This document shows positions 15,305-23,644 of a stretch of DNA of 29,014 nucleotides, one piece after another. The translations under genes and the position numbers were made by a program. Origin of the DNA: UBA4582 sp964228885 (lineage in GTDB: Bacteria; Pseudomonadota; Gammaproteobacteria; Pseudomonadales; Azotimanducaceae); the NCBI GenBank assembly GCA_964228885.1, contig CAXRCG010000202.1:1-29014 (forward strand), written 5' to 3'. Within the stretch, counting starts at the first letter, position 1. Each line of letters starts with the position of its first letter. Below the pieces are notes generated by a model. That model had not been told where the DNA came from and did not search any database. It saw only the letters and a list, made by a program, of their open reading frames with translations.

Positions 15305-16021
15305 CTAAAACTTATAAACGAGAGTCACTGCACTTTCTGTGTCTGTTTTCTCTGTGCCAAGCGGTACATCCGAATTATTTTTCACACTAATTGAAAATTT
15401 CATCGCCAGATCACCGGCGATATTGGCACTGACGGACGACTCGGATCGCGAAATAGTCGTGTCACCGCCAATTTCTGTGCTCAACAGCTGTTTAAACTGC
15501 GCGTTTTCATTGATGTCCCAGACATAGTCCAGCGCGAGACGCACGATTGCTTCATTTTCGCTTACGCCGGTCATTACTTCGGAAATTCTATACCCTAAAC
15601 CGGCATCTCCACTCAGTTTGTGAGGTCCATTATCATACAGAGGACGCGAGTAACCAACGGTAAATTCAGCTTGATAATCATAGCCATTAAACTTGTCGTT
15701 CTCGTAGGACGCCCGCCCAAACAATGAGCCGACTTGCAGTTTATAATCTCCCTGATAGAACAAGTAGGACTTTTGGGCGCTTTTGACGTCGTTTTTGGAG
15801 GAGTTCAGCGTATCCAGGTAGACTTTATGCTGCCATTGTTCTGAGTCACGTACTGCCTGACCGCGAAATTTGATGTTTTGCTCATCCGTATTTCCGGAAG
15901 TAAATACCGCACCAAGCTCAACCTCTGAAGACCACAAGCTTTGCGCCAAGGTCGTTGATGCCGCAAATAGCATGCTCAGTGTGACAATAATGGAACTTAA
16001 GGTAGTTGCTTTTATGCTCAT
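15305..16021 (-). CDS. DUF481 outer-membrane protein (YdiY-like)
   Basis: This 238-residue exported protein has an N-terminal signal peptide (SIKATTLSSIIVTLSMLFAA, cleavage probably after A-S-T-T-L-A-Q near residue 27). Alternating beta-strand segments follow throughout, and the end VTLVYKF closes with the terminal Phe that the BAM machine recognises. The part LWSSEVELGAVFTSGNTDEQNIKFRG is typical of the DUF481 family (salt-induced outer-membrane protein, E. coli YdiY). The longer frame starts 21 codons upstream, but ATG 16021 has GGAG 7 nt before it and begins the signal peptide, so it is preferred. The role is unknown; a small channel or structural barrel is likely. It precedes the GNAT gene by 23 nt and follows the Gfo/Idh gene by about 118 nt. 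Confidence 0.85.
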   Translation of the reverse strand: MSIKATTLSSIIVTLSMLFAASTTLAQSLWSSEVELGAVFTSGNTDEQNIKFRGQAVRDSEQWQHKVYLDTLNSSKNDVKSAQKSYLFYQGDYKLQVGSLFGRASYENDKFNGYDYQAEFTVGYSRPLYDNGPHKLSGDAGLGYRISEVMTGVSENEAIVRLALDYVWDINENAQFKQLLSTEIGGDTTISRSESSVSANIAGDLAMKFSISVKNNSDVPLGTEKTDTESAVTLVYKF

Positions 16022-16139
16022 CAGGTGACTCCGGTATCCAGTTACGCAGGATACATGCGCTGACGCATCCTCCAAAAGCGCCAAAGTTTAGCAAACTCAA
16101 TGTTGCATTTTGTGCGAACTTTGTGAACAAAACTGCTGC

Positions 16140-17159
16140 TTAATTTCTGTGAAACTCAGAAACACCTGCCGCTCGATAAAGTGCATCAATCGCGCGCATA
16201 TTATTCACGCAGTCCTGCCCACCGGTTATCTGAGTCCCCTGCCCGGACAGCAATTCAACCACGGCGTCCAGTTGATGATGGTAAGTCGATTTCCCAGTGA
16301 CTCTAATATCTTGCTTGAGTTCTCCTTGCTGATCTTCGTTCTGAGGTGGTTCACGCAACGTCATTTGATAGCCAAAATGAGGCACCAGTGGATTGATCAC
16401 TTCAAGCGCACCATCAGTACCCTGAATTCTCAGTACGTTCTCCATTTTCAGCCCTGGTGCCATCGAGCACGCAATCCGCCCTACTGCGCCGTTCGGAAAG
16501 ACCATCTCACCCGAGAGAGAAATATCAACGTCTGCATCAGTGACGGTGGCGCTGGCTGATAAAATCTTGGGCTCCGCCCCCATACAGGTTCGTAACCAAT
16601 GCACGGGATAACAACCTAGATCCATCAATGCACCGCCACCCAACGCTTTTTGGTAACGAATATCCCGTGTGTTTTCTATCGCTACATTAAATACGCCCTC
16701 TATAAGCTTGATTTCACCTATCGCATTATTGGTCAAGAGTTCAAGGACGCGAGCAATCACCGGATGGTATCGATAGTGAAATGCTTCAATCATTAAACAG
16801 CCCTGAGCGTCAGCAAGCGCTACCATGTCCTGCGCTTCATCTGCGTTTAAAGCAATAGGTTTTTCACACAACACATTTTTTCCGGCCGCTAACGCTTTCA
16901 TTGTCCAGGGTAAATGTTCAGAGGCTGGCAAGGCGTTATAAATCAGATCCAACTCAGCATCTTCGACTAGCGCCTGGTAACTATCCACCACCCTGCTCAC
17001 ATGGTGCTCCGCAGCAAAGCGCTTGGCCCTCCCGTTGTCCCGGGCGGCAATGGCCACCAACTTCGCGGCGGGATTATCCTGGGCCGGCAAAATTATCGCC
17101 GGTGGTGTTATTCTGGCAGCACCCAATAAACCTATTCTGCATTCCTTGATTGATGACAT
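16140..17159 (-). CDS. Gfo/Idh/MocA-family NAD(P)-dependent oxidoreductase
   Basis: This 339-residue cytoplasmic dehydrogenase has an N-terminal Rossmann fold (C-R-I-G-L-L-G-A-A-R-I, about 7-17) and the family's EKP motif with catalytic K100 in VLCEKPIAL. The C-terminal alpha/beta domain begins near 125 and contains GGGALMDLGCYPVHWLR (164-180) with D170 and H177, the expected substrate-site residues. These enzymes oxidise or reduce sugars, inositols, dihydrodiols and similar compounds. The sequence resembles the dihydrodiol/trans-1,2-dihydrobenzene-1,2-diol dehydrogenase-like branch, but no substrate can be named. ATG 17159 has a strong ribosome site (TGAGGT) 4-5 nt upstream. It is divergent from the ECF sigma gene across 114 nt. 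Confidence 0.9.
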   Translation of the reverse strand: MSSIKECRIGLLGAARITPPAIILPAQDNPAAKLVAIAARDNGRAKRFAAEHHVSRVVDSYQALVEDAELDLIYNALPASEHLPWTMKALAAGKNVLCEKPIALNADEAQDMVALADAQGCLMIEAFHYRYHPVIARVLELLTNNAIGEIKLIEGVFNVAIENTRDIRYQKALGGGALMDLGCYPVHWLRTCMGAEPKILSASATVTDADVDISLSGEMVFPNGAVGRIACSMAPGLKMENVLRIQGTDGALEVINPLVPHFGYQMTLREPPQNEDQQGELKQDIRVTGKSTYHHQLDAVVELLSGQGTQITGGQDCVNNMRAIDALYRAAGVSEFHRN

Positions 17160-17237
17160 GTCTACCTCAGTTGATTATCAAGTGCCAGCTTTCGTGTTTA
17201 CATTAGCTGGTTTGGGAAATAGCTATCAAAATTAAAA

Positions 17238-17265
17238 TGAACCTGACCTCTGTAAGCGCCGTCTA
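17238..17265 (+). promoter_or_regulatory. ECF-type promoter of the sigma-factor operon
   Basis: TGAACC (17238-17243) and CGTCTA (17260-17265) are separated by 16 nt. This matches the general ECF pattern of an AAC-containing -35 and a CGTC-type -10. It lies directly before the sigma-factor gene, as expected for autoregulation. Transcription would start about 6-8 nt past the -10, at about 17271-17273, next to the GTG codon at 17274. Confidence 0.6.
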
Positions 17266-17273
17266 TATATATA

Positions 17274-17858
17274 GTGACTAAAACAGCCGATCAAATCTAT
17301 GACGAATGGCTCGTGCTCGAAGTGCGATCTGGGGATATGGATGCAGTGTCGGCTTTGGTAGAAAGATGGCAACCGGCAGCGCTTAGCTACGCGAGGCTCG
17401 TTACACGTGAGGAGGAATTAGCAGCAGAGGCCGTGCAAGAGTCATGGATCGCAGGCATTCGGGCAATACATAAGTTGCAGGATCCCGCCCGCTTTCGTGC
17501 TTGGTTCTATAAAATTATTCACAATCAATGTATGGATGCGCTACGTAAGCACCACAAGCAATTGAAGATAAACGCCGCACAGAGACAAGACATTGACCCG
17601 ATGCAAGCCAGCGAGAATATGGATGCGATGGAACAATCGGAGCTTATTAATCATGTGCTTGCGAAGATGCCAGAGAACCAACGGGTTATTTTGACCCTAT
17701 TTTATTTGTCGGAGCTTGAGGTAGACGAGATCGCAACATTATTAAAACTGCCTAGCGGCACAGTAAAGTCACGACTTCACACCGCCAGAGAAGCCTTTCG
17801 GAAGCTCTCAGTGCCCAGTGAGCCGCCCATACATCCACAAAAAAGCCTTCTCCCTTGA
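17274..17858 (+). CDS. ECF (group IV) RNA polymerase sigma factor
   Basis: This 194-residue sigma factor has region 2 (about 10-90: LVLEVRSGDMDAVSALVERW, AAEAVQESWIAGIRAIHKL, RAWFYKIIHNQCMDALRKH) and region 4 (about 120-185: MPENQRVILTLFYLSELEVDEIATLLKLPSGTVKSRLHTARE with the DNA-binding helix). Regions 1 and 3 are absent, as in ECF sigmas. The frame starts with GTG at 17274. A later ATG at 17338 would cut into region 2.1, so GTG is kept although no ribosome site precedes it. With the adjacent ECF-type promoter the mRNA may be leaderless. The gene heads a seven-gene operon; the next gene's ribosome site overlaps its stop. The small two-TM protein that follows is the natural candidate for its partner or anti-sigma. 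Confidence 0.92.
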   Translation: MTKTADQIYDEWLVLEVRSGDMDAVSALVERWQPAALSYARLVTREEELAAEAVQESWIAGIRAIHKLQDPARFRAWFYKIIHNQCMDALRKHHKQLKINAAQRQDIDPMQASENMDAMEQSELINHVLAKMPENQRVILTLFYLSELEVDEIATLLKLPSGTVKSRLHTAREAFRKLSVPSEPPIHPQKSLLP

Positions 17859-17866
17859 GGTACAGC

Positions 17867-18334
17867 ATGACGAATAACACGGAACAGCACGCGAACGATA
17901 AAGAACAGGCGTCAAATTTCGATGAAAACATCGATGATCGCGCACTAGATTCGCACATTAGAGCTGCACTGCAGCGTGAATCGAACCTGACCTTCACCCG
18001 GCAGGTTAAAGCAATCGTGGCCGAGGTTTCCGAGACTTTCAGAGGGCAACACCGATTTTTCCTGCTAGGGGCAGTAGGAAAGTGGATTGGCGCCGTACTT
18101 CTTCTGATCTTTGCTGTCTATCAGTTTTTCCAGCAAGAGAGCATGATGGGCCTCATTGCTTACGCATCGCTTACTATTATCTGCGTGCTTACCGAGGTAG
18201 CTATATTTTTAACCTTCTGGATCTCCATCCATAGTAACAATCGACAACACGAGATCAAACAATTAGAGCTGCAAGTAGCACTCTTGAACGATAGACTTAG
18301 GGATCTGCCCAATGGTAAAGCGAATAATGGTTAA
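17867..18334 (+). CDS. DUF6768-like two-TM protein, candidate anti-sigma factor
   Basis: This 155-residue inner-membrane protein has a charged N-terminal cytoplasmic part (about 1-62, with LDSHIRAALQRES and ETFRGQHR), two membrane helices (about 64-87 and 94-120), and a C-terminal helix rich in K/E/L/Q (HEIKQLELQVALLNDRL) likely to be a coiled coil. It resembles DUF6768 proteins, which I recall being found next to ECF sigma genes. It has no zinc-binding anti-sigma motif (H-x3-C-x2-C). ATG 17867 is chosen because TGAGG, made from the sigma stop, lies 6 nt upstream. Position right after the sigma gene suggests it controls sigma activity at the membrane, which is inference. It overlaps the next gene by 23 nt. 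Confidence 0.7.
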   Translation: MTNNTEQHANDKEQASNFDENIDDRALDSHIRAALQRESNLTFTRQVKAIVAEVSETFRGQHRFFLLGAVGKWIGAVLLLIFAVYQFFQQESMMGLIAYASLTIICVLTEVAIFLTFWISIHSNNRQHEIKQLELQVALLNDRLRDLPNGKANNG

Positions 18335-19088
18335 ACTACAAAGACTGGTATTAACGCTGATATTTCTTGTTCCCGGCGCGTTGTGCGCAGAATCAGTCCC
18401 CAACGACAGTGAAACTGATGTCATAAAACTAATTGACGAGATGGAAGAGCTGTATAGAGGTGATGCCAGCAAAGCGGAAATCACGATGCGGGTCGAAACG
18501 CCACACTATGAACGCTCAATGAAAATGGAATCTATTAACCTTGGCACTGAAAAAGCATTTATTCGGATTCTGTCCCCTAAAAAAGACAGAGGTATTTCAA
18601 CGCTAAAGATCGACAAAGAGATGTGGAATTATCTGCCGAAGATCAACAAGGTGATCAAAGTGCCTCCCTCACTCATGATGGGATCGTGGATGGGCAGCGA
18701 CTTCACCAATGACGACCTAGTTAAACAGACGACGCTGACCGACGAATACAACCTTAAGCTAACAGAAACTGACCACACTTACGTCATAAATCTGACGCCA
18801 AGGGCGCAAACAGTAACGGTTTGGGGACGCATTGAATATACCGTTAGCAAGGCAGAGCGGATTCCAATGAGCCAGGGTTTTTATGATGACAAGGGAGAAC
18901 TGATTCGTTCCCTGGTTTTTAAAGACCCCAAAAGGTTTCAGGGACGGCTGCTCCCCTCCGTGCTGGAGATGATTCCCCTTAACAAAGAGGGTCACAAGAC
19001 TGTGATCGTTTACGACACACTGGATTTCTCACCCACAGGCGTTAATGACAGTATCTTTAGTCTGCGCAATCTAAGAAAGCGGTTCTAG
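18312..19088 (+). CDS. LolA-like outer-membrane lipoprotein-sorting protein
   Basis: This 258-residue exported protein has a signal peptide (VKLQRLVLTLIFLVPGALCA, cleavage near A-L-C-A-ES, residue 26). The Cys before the cleavage point does not sit in a clear lipobox followed by a small residue, so a soluble periplasmic form is more likely than a lipoprotein. The mature part has SKAEITMRVETPHYERSMKMES, TEKAFIRILSPKKDRGISTLKI, MWNYLPKINKVIKVPPSLMM.SWMGSDFTNDDL and FKDPKRFQGRLLPSVLEMIP, which are hallmarks of the LolA-like family (PF17131). The half-barrel fold of such proteins holds a lipid or acyl chain. ATG 18312 lies 8 nt after AGGGA; a second ATG at 18327 would also keep the signal. It sits before two LolC/E-type permeases, which it may load or serve as a periplasmic carrier. 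Confidence 0.85.
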   Translation: MVKRIMVKLQRLVLTLIFLVPGALCAESVPNDSETDVIKLIDEMEELYRGDASKAEITMRVETPHYERSMKMESINLGTEKAFIRILSPKKDRGISTLKIDKEMWNYLPKINKVIKVPPSLMMGSWMGSDFTNDDLVKQTTLTDEYNLKLTETDHTYVINLTPRAQTVTVWGRIEYTVSKAERIPMSQGFYDDKGELIRSLVFKDPKRFQGRLLPSVLEMIPLNKEGHKTVIVYDTLDFSPTGVNDSIFSLRNLRKRF

Positions 19089-19091
19089 CTC

Positions 19092-20309
19092 ATGTTAATG
19101 TGGAAACTTGCATTCAGAAATATATTTCGTCAACGTCGGCGGTCGATTCTAACGGCTTTGAGCATGACAGGCGGATATGTGCTTTGCGTGCTCTCGTTCT
19201 CTTTGACAGAGGGCAGCTATAACAACGTCATCAAAATTTTCATCGAAGATCACACTGGGGATATTCAGGTTCATTCCAAGGACTATCTCACCCGTCCAAA
19301 GATTCACAAGAACATTGACGACAAGGCTGCCGTTGAACGTGTGCTCAACCAATCTGAATTTGTTCGAAGTTACACAAAACGCGTTTTTTCCCCAGGCCTA
19401 GCTTATGTTGGGAACAAAAATACGCCTGTAAAGATAGTCGGCATTGACCCTGACCTTGAAAGCGCTACGAGTCGACTTGCTGACAAAGTTAAACAGGGAA
19501 AGTACTTTAACAACCAACCGAATGATGACGGCTACTTCAAGGCAATGATCGGCGTGAGCGCAGCGACATCGTTACAGCTTAACATCGGCGATGAGCTGAT
19601 TCTTATCTCACAAGGCGCGGATGGCTCGATTGCCAACGACATCTTCATTATCGGCGCCATTGTTGGCAGCCGGTCTTCTTGGGATAGCGCAACCGTATAT
19701 TTGCCACTTAATGCTGCCCATGACTTTCTCACCTTGTACGGCAAATCGCATCAATACGCGCTTGTGCTTAACGACAGTTCAGAGGTCATTGCAGCCACAC
19801 AGTCAATTCAAGCACAGCTACCAGCATTTTCGGTGAGTCCATGGATGGTAGTCGAAGAAACTTTCTATAAGACCATGCAAGCGGACAAGGAAGGCAACCA
19901 ATTTAGCCTTTTTATTATTGTATTCATCGTTTTCATCGGCGTGCTCAATACTGTGCTGATGTCAGTGCTTGAACGAACGCATGAGTTTGGCGTACTAAAA
20001 GCCATTGGCAGCAGACCGGCAACCATCACAGTCATGATTTTACTAGAGACAACACTGCTTGCCTTTTTGAGTGTCGTCGTAGGAATCATACTGGCGATTC
20101 CAATCATCTATTGGTTTGCAAATGTAGGTTTCGCGATGCCCGAACCAATTGATATGGGCGGTGTTGCATTTCAGCATATGACGGGAGAGTTCTCACTTCA
20201 GATATTCCTTCTACCAATGCTGTTTATCCTTTCATTTGCAATAGTGGTGGCAATACTTCCCGGTATTCGCGCAGCTAGGGTGCTACCGACCGAAGCGATG
20301 AGGGGATAA
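19092..20309 (+). CDS. FtsX/LolC-E-type ABC permease (first)
   Basis: This 405-residue inner-membrane permease has the MacB/LolCE layout: TM1 at about 20-40 (SILTALSMTGGYVLCVLSFSL), a large periplasmic domain (about 45-270), and three C-terminal helices (about 272-295, 315-345 and 370-392). The FtsX domain contains MSVLERTHEFGVLKAIGSRPATI, the coupling-helix region that touches the ATPase, and the end ILPGIRAARVLPTEAMRG is typical. It starts 3 nt after the LolA-like gene; ATG 19098 two codons later is an alternative. With the next permease and the ATPase it should form a heterodimeric LolCDE-like complex. Such type VII ABC systems extract lipoproteins or drive mechanical transfer across the periplasm. 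Confidence 0.9.
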   Translation: MLMWKLAFRNIFRQRRRSILTALSMTGGYVLCVLSFSLTEGSYNNVIKIFIEDHTGDIQVHSKDYLTRPKIHKNIDDKAAVERVLNQSEFVRSYTKRVFSPGLAYVGNKNTPVKIVGIDPDLESATSRLADKVKQGKYFNNQPNDDGYFKAMIGVSAATSLQLNIGDELILISQGADGSIANDIFIIGAIVGSRSSWDSATVYLPLNAAHDFLTLYGKSHQYALVLNDSSEVIAATQSIQAQLPAFSVSPWMVVEETFYKTMQADKEGNQFSLFIIVFIVFIGVLNTVLMSVLERTHEFGVLKAIGSRPATITVMILLETTLLAFLSVVVGIILAIPIIYWFANVGFAMPEPIDMGGVAFQHMTGEFSLQIFLLPMLFILSFAIVVAILPGIRAARVLPTEAMRG

Positions 20310-21533
20310 ATGATGTTGACCTACAAACTGGCAATCAGGAATATCTTTCGCAACACTCGTAGAACGCTACTCACGGTCATGCTGATCGGATTCAGTCTAG
20401 CTGCACTCATCCTGACTGATGCCATTATGGGCGGCATGATTAAGATCATGGTAGAGAGCGTAACAAAAACCATCTCTGGGGAAGCCCAGATACATAAAAA
20501 AGGGTATCGCGACAACCTCGACATAGATCTCTACCTCGAAAACTCATCAACGATCGAAGGTCAGCTAGCGGCAGACGACAGAGTCAAAGCCTACAGCCCC
20601 AGGGTTATTGCCGCGGGTATGATCTCTTCGTCATACAACGTGTCTGGTGGTGCTGTTTATGGCGTTGATGGAGAGCAGGAAGCCACTGTCAGCAAGCTCA
20701 AAGAAGCAATTGTTGAGGGCGAGTATCTTTCGGACAGGCCTACCGAAATTTTGATTGGGCGCCCTATGGCTGAGTTATTAGAGATAGGCCTTGGCGACAG
20801 AGTCGTCATCACGTTGGCAGAAGCTAATACCGGTGAGCTTTCGCAAGCATTGTTCAGAGTATCCGGTGTTTTCTTTTTTGGGATGCGAGAGTTTGATGAA
20901 AATTTCGTTTTTGTGAATATTGATAAAGCCCGAGAGGTCGTCAATATTGGCAACGCGAGCCATGAGATTGCTCTTCTCTTTCATGGCTCGGACATTGCCG
21001 CAAACGATACGCAGGCGGTGCTGAATGAACTGAATCAGGGAGAAATAGAAGCACTGGACTGGCGAAGCCTGTTCCCAGAAATTTCCTCTGTACTTGAGAT
21101 GTCTGGTTTTTCCTCAGTGATTGTTGGTTCAATTTTGTTTTTGCTGGCGAGCCTTGGTGTCATCAACTCGATGTTCATGTCTATCTATGAGCGCATCTAC
21201 GAATTTGGTGTGGCAAAAGCCATAGGCACAAAACCTAGGCAATTGCTTCAGTTAATACTATTTGAAGGATTCCTTATTGCGTTAATCAGTTGCGCATTTG
21301 GTATCGCTGTTGGTGGCAGTCTCGGTCTGTACTTCGAAAACAATGGCATACCTATGGGAGAATTTGAATTTGCTGGTGTTGCCCTGAGCAACGCCATTCC
21401 CACCGTGCTTTCGATCAACCAGTTTACCCTCTTTCCCATTTATGTCATTTTACTCACGCTCACGGCGACACTTTATCCCGCGCGGTTTGCGGCAAAAATT
21501 GTTCCCTCGGAAGCGTTGCAGAAGAGCCTGTAG
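20310..21533 (+). CDS. FtsX/LolC-E-type ABC permease (second)
   Basis: This 407-residue paralogue of the preceding gene has the same layout: TM1 (about 18-40, RTLLTVMLIGFSLAALILTDAI), a periplasmic domain (about 45-270) and three C-terminal helices. It shares the start pattern YKLAIRNIFRNTRR versus WKLAFRNIFRQRRR and the coupling segment MSIYERIYEFGVAKAIGTKP. The ATG follows the first permease stop with no spacing (TAAATG), implying coupled translation and a stoichiometric partner. Both permeases together would give the asymmetric LolC/LolE-like pair that binds lipid-linked cargo. No adhesin- or peptidase-like domain is present, which argues against a bacteriocin exporter. Substrate unknown. 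Confidence 0.9.
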   Translation: MMLTYKLAIRNIFRNTRRTLLTVMLIGFSLAALILTDAIMGGMIKIMVESVTKTISGEAQIHKKGYRDNLDIDLYLENSSTIEGQLAADDRVKAYSPRVIAAGMISSSYNVSGGAVYGVDGEQEATVSKLKEAIVEGEYLSDRPTEILIGRPMAELLEIGLGDRVVITLAEANTGELSQALFRVSGVFFFGMREFDENFVFVNIDKAREVVNIGNASHEIALLFHGSDIAANDTQAVLNELNQGEIEALDWRSLFPEISSVLEMSGFSSVIVGSILFLLASLGVINSMFMSIYERIYEFGVAKAIGTKPRQLLQLILFEGFLIALISCAFGIAVGGSLGLYFENNGIPMGEFEFAGVALSNAIPTVLSINQFTLFPIYVILLTLTATLYPARFAAKIVPSEALQKSL

Positions 21534-21541
21534 GAATCTAT

Positions 21542-22228
21542 ATGTCATCGGTCATTACAACTAAAAATCTCAGCCGTCACTTTCAGGATGGAGAAAACAT
21601 CATCAAGGCTGTGGACGATGTTTCCTTGAATATCGAAGCCGGAGAGTTCACCGCTATTATTGGTCCTTCCGGGAGCGGCAAGTCCACATTGCTAAATCTA
21701 ATTGGTGGTCTCGACAACCCAACTAGCGGCGCGGTCGAATTGTCAGGCACAGACATAGCAAAAATATCTGGTTCAGCGCTCTCAGATTTTCGCAGGGATC
21801 ATATCGGTTTCATTTTCCAGTCTTACAATTTAATTCCCGTACTCTCTGCCGAAGAGAATATTGAGTACATCATGCTACTCCAGGGTATTGATACTGCAAC
21901 GCGAAAAAAACGCGTGAGAGAGATGTTACATCTGGTCGGACTTGAAGGTCTGGGTGATAGACGGCCCTCTCATCTCTCTGGTGGCCAACAGCAGCGCGTT
22001 GCCAGTGCCAGAGCAATGGCGTCACATCCGGACATCATTCTTGCGGACGAACCAACCGCAAATCTCGATTCAAAGACCGGCATCGCGCTACTGGAGGTAA
22101 TGAAATCACTGAATGAAGATCGCGGAATGACGTTTATTTTTTCCACTCACGACAACAAAATCATGGATCGAGCGCGCAGGTTAGTGCACGTGCTAGACGG
22201 CAAGGTCGATCAAGAAGAACTCAAGTAG
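21542..22228 (+). CDS. LolD/MacB-type ABC ATPase
   Basis: This 228-residue ATPase matches the size of LolD. Walker A is GPSGSGKST (41-49), the Q-loop lies in IFQSYNLIPVLSAEENI (about 91-107), the signature is LSGGQQQR (145-152) and Walker B is IILADEP (165-171), followed by TANLDSKTG as in the LolD/MacB/FtsE group. The switch His is in FIFSTHD. It powers the two FtsX-type permeases encoded just upstream. ATG 21542 has AGGA 6 nt before it and lies 8 nt past the second permease stop. The outer-membrane protein gene follows 3 nt later. Confidence 0.95.
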   Translation: MSSVITTKNLSRHFQDGENIIKAVDDVSLNIEAGEFTAIIGPSGSGKSTLLNLIGGLDNPTSGAVELSGTDIAKISGSALSDFRRDHIGFIFQSYNLIPVLSAEENIEYIMLLQGIDTATRKKRVREMLHLVGLEGLGDRRPSHLSGGQQQRVASARAMASHPDIILADEPTANLDSKTGIALLEVMKSLNEDRGMTFIFSTHDNKIMDRARRLVHVLDGKVDQEELK

Positions 22229-22231
22229 ATA

Positions 22232-23479
22232 ATGGCTATGCAGCTCGATCGGCTTCGCAGTTTTTCCTACTCAAAATGGTCGACGCTATTATTTAGCTGC
22301 CTTCTCTCCCAATGTTTGCTCTCTTTTCATCTTCATGCGGCTGAGGTTAATTTCTCGGGGTATGCAAAAAGCTACAACAGTTGGCAGGAACGGATCGATT
22401 TACCCTTATTGCAAACAGATGCATCTTTACAGAGTCAAAATAGCGTTCGGTTGACACTCGAAGGGTTTGGTAAAACCGCAGGGGTTGATTCCGTTTGGCA
22501 ACTACATTACGAGGTAAGCCCGATCATTTCGTCGGGCTCATCGAATCTGAGTGACAGCACCTTCTCAGCTTCAAGTGGCGCGTATCGACTCTCCGACGTG
22601 AGATCCACCATAGGGGCTGAGACCTCAAAAAGACGAATTCAACAGAATCTAGATCGATTCAATCTACAATTAAACTTTGCTGCAGGCGACCTGACGATAG
22701 GACGGCAGGCCATTGCTTTTGGCGCGGCAAGGTTTATTAATCCTACAGATGTATTCCTTCCGTTTGATGTCAGAACCTACAACACAGAATACCGAACAGG
22801 CATTGACGCGATCAGGTTTCAGCGCCCCTTTGGCCAACTCGGCGAAATTGATTTCGGCTTGATACTCGGTCCAGATGGTAAAGCAACCTCTTCTGCAGCT
22901 TTTGGCCAAGTAAAAACGAATATTAAAGGAAGTGATGTACACGTAACGGCGATGCGGTTTGCGGAACAGAACCTGATTGGTTTGGGCTTGCAGACAGCGC
23001 TGTGGGATTTTGGCGCATGGTTTGAGGCAGCGAGTGTCTCTGGTGCTCAGGACTACTGGCGGGTCTCACTTGGACTGGATTACGCCTTCACTGAATCGAC
23101 GCTCGCGATGGTTGAATATCACTATAATGGCGCTGGCACGGACGATGTCGCTAGCTACCTGACGCAGACGAATCAGATAGCCTACACGCAAGGGGGTGTT
23201 TTCCTGCTAGGTGAAAACTATATTATTCCGGCAATATCAATACAGTTATCTCCTCTGTTAGAGGCTGGATTGCAGGGGGTATTTAATCTTGATGACAACT
23301 CTACTTATCTTTCAGCTTCTTTGAACTACAACGTCAAAGAGGATCTGTACATTGGGTTTGGGTACTACCAATTCAGTGGTGAAAAACTCAGTCTTACAAA
23401 CGCAGGTACGCCATTACTTAATTCAGAATATGGTTCTAATCCCAACAACCTATTCGTCAGTATCAGCTATTATTTTTAA
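22232..23479 (+). CDS. Outer-membrane beta-barrel protein
   Basis: This 415-residue exported protein has a rather long signal peptide (hydrophobic WSTLLFSCLLSQCLLSFHLHAA, cleavage near L-H-A-A-EV at about 36-37). Many alternating beta strands follow, and the end LFVSISYYF closes with the terminal Phe that the BAM machine recognises. The segment DLTIGRQAIAFGAARFINPTDVFLPF looks like that of DUF1302-type and porin-like barrels, but I cannot assign a family with confidence. ATG 22232 lies 3 nt after the ATPase stop; ATG 22238 is an alternative. As last gene of the operon it supplies an outer-membrane component to the ABC/LolA-like machinery. Whether it is the acceptor, a channel or the cargo itself cannot be decided from sequence. 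Confidence 0.75.
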   Translation: MAMQLDRLRSFSYSKWSTLLFSCLLSQCLLSFHLHAAEVNFSGYAKSYNSWQERIDLPLLQTDASLQSQNSVRLTLEGFGKTAGVDSVWQLHYEVSPIISSGSSNLSDSTFSASSGAYRLSDVRSTIGAETSKRRIQQNLDRFNLQLNFAAGDLTIGRQAIAFGAARFINPTDVFLPFDVRTYNTEYRTGIDAIRFQRPFGQLGEIDFGLILGPDGKATSSAAFGQVKTNIKGSDVHVTAMRFAEQNLIGLGLQTALWDFGAWFEAASVSGAQDYWRVSLGLDYAFTESTLAMVEYHYNGAGTDDVASYLTQTNQIAYTQGGVFLLGENYIIPAISIQLSPLLEAGLQGVFNLDDNSTYLSASLNYNVKEDLYIGFGYYQFSGEKLSLTNAGTPLLNSEYGSNPNNLFVSISYYF

Positions 23480-23575
23480 CAAGAGCAGCAACACACCCAC
23501 CCTGACGCCTAGGCAAGTTGATATCCCGTTGAAGTACATGAAGATGTGTTTGGGCAGCAAAGAGGTTTAATCAAT

Positions 23576-23606
23576 AAAAAAGCCCCGCTATTGCGGGGCT
23601 TTTATT
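23576..23606. terminator. Bidirectional Rho-independent terminator
   Basis: AGCCCCGC (23581-23588), loop TATT and GCGGGGCT (23593-23600) make a perfect 8-bp GC-rich stem. It is flanked by AAAAA on the left and TTTTATTTT on the right, so it works on both strands. It ends the seven-gene operon from the left and the acyl-CoA dehydrogenase genes from the right. Confidence 0.92.
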
Positions 23607-23644
23607 TTCGTTTAGGTACGCCTCAGCGCGGTAGCAGAATTGGC

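Noticed and set aside
16048..16072. Imperfect hairpin ATGCG-CTGA-CGCAT upstream of the DUF481 gene as a riboswitch
   Set aside because: Only about 5 bp pair well, with no conserved riboswitch core or terminator-like alternative visible.
16110..16559. 149-codon plus-strand ORF opposite the Gfo/Idh/MocA gene
   Set aside because: Antisense to a clear oxidoreductase; no domain or start signal.
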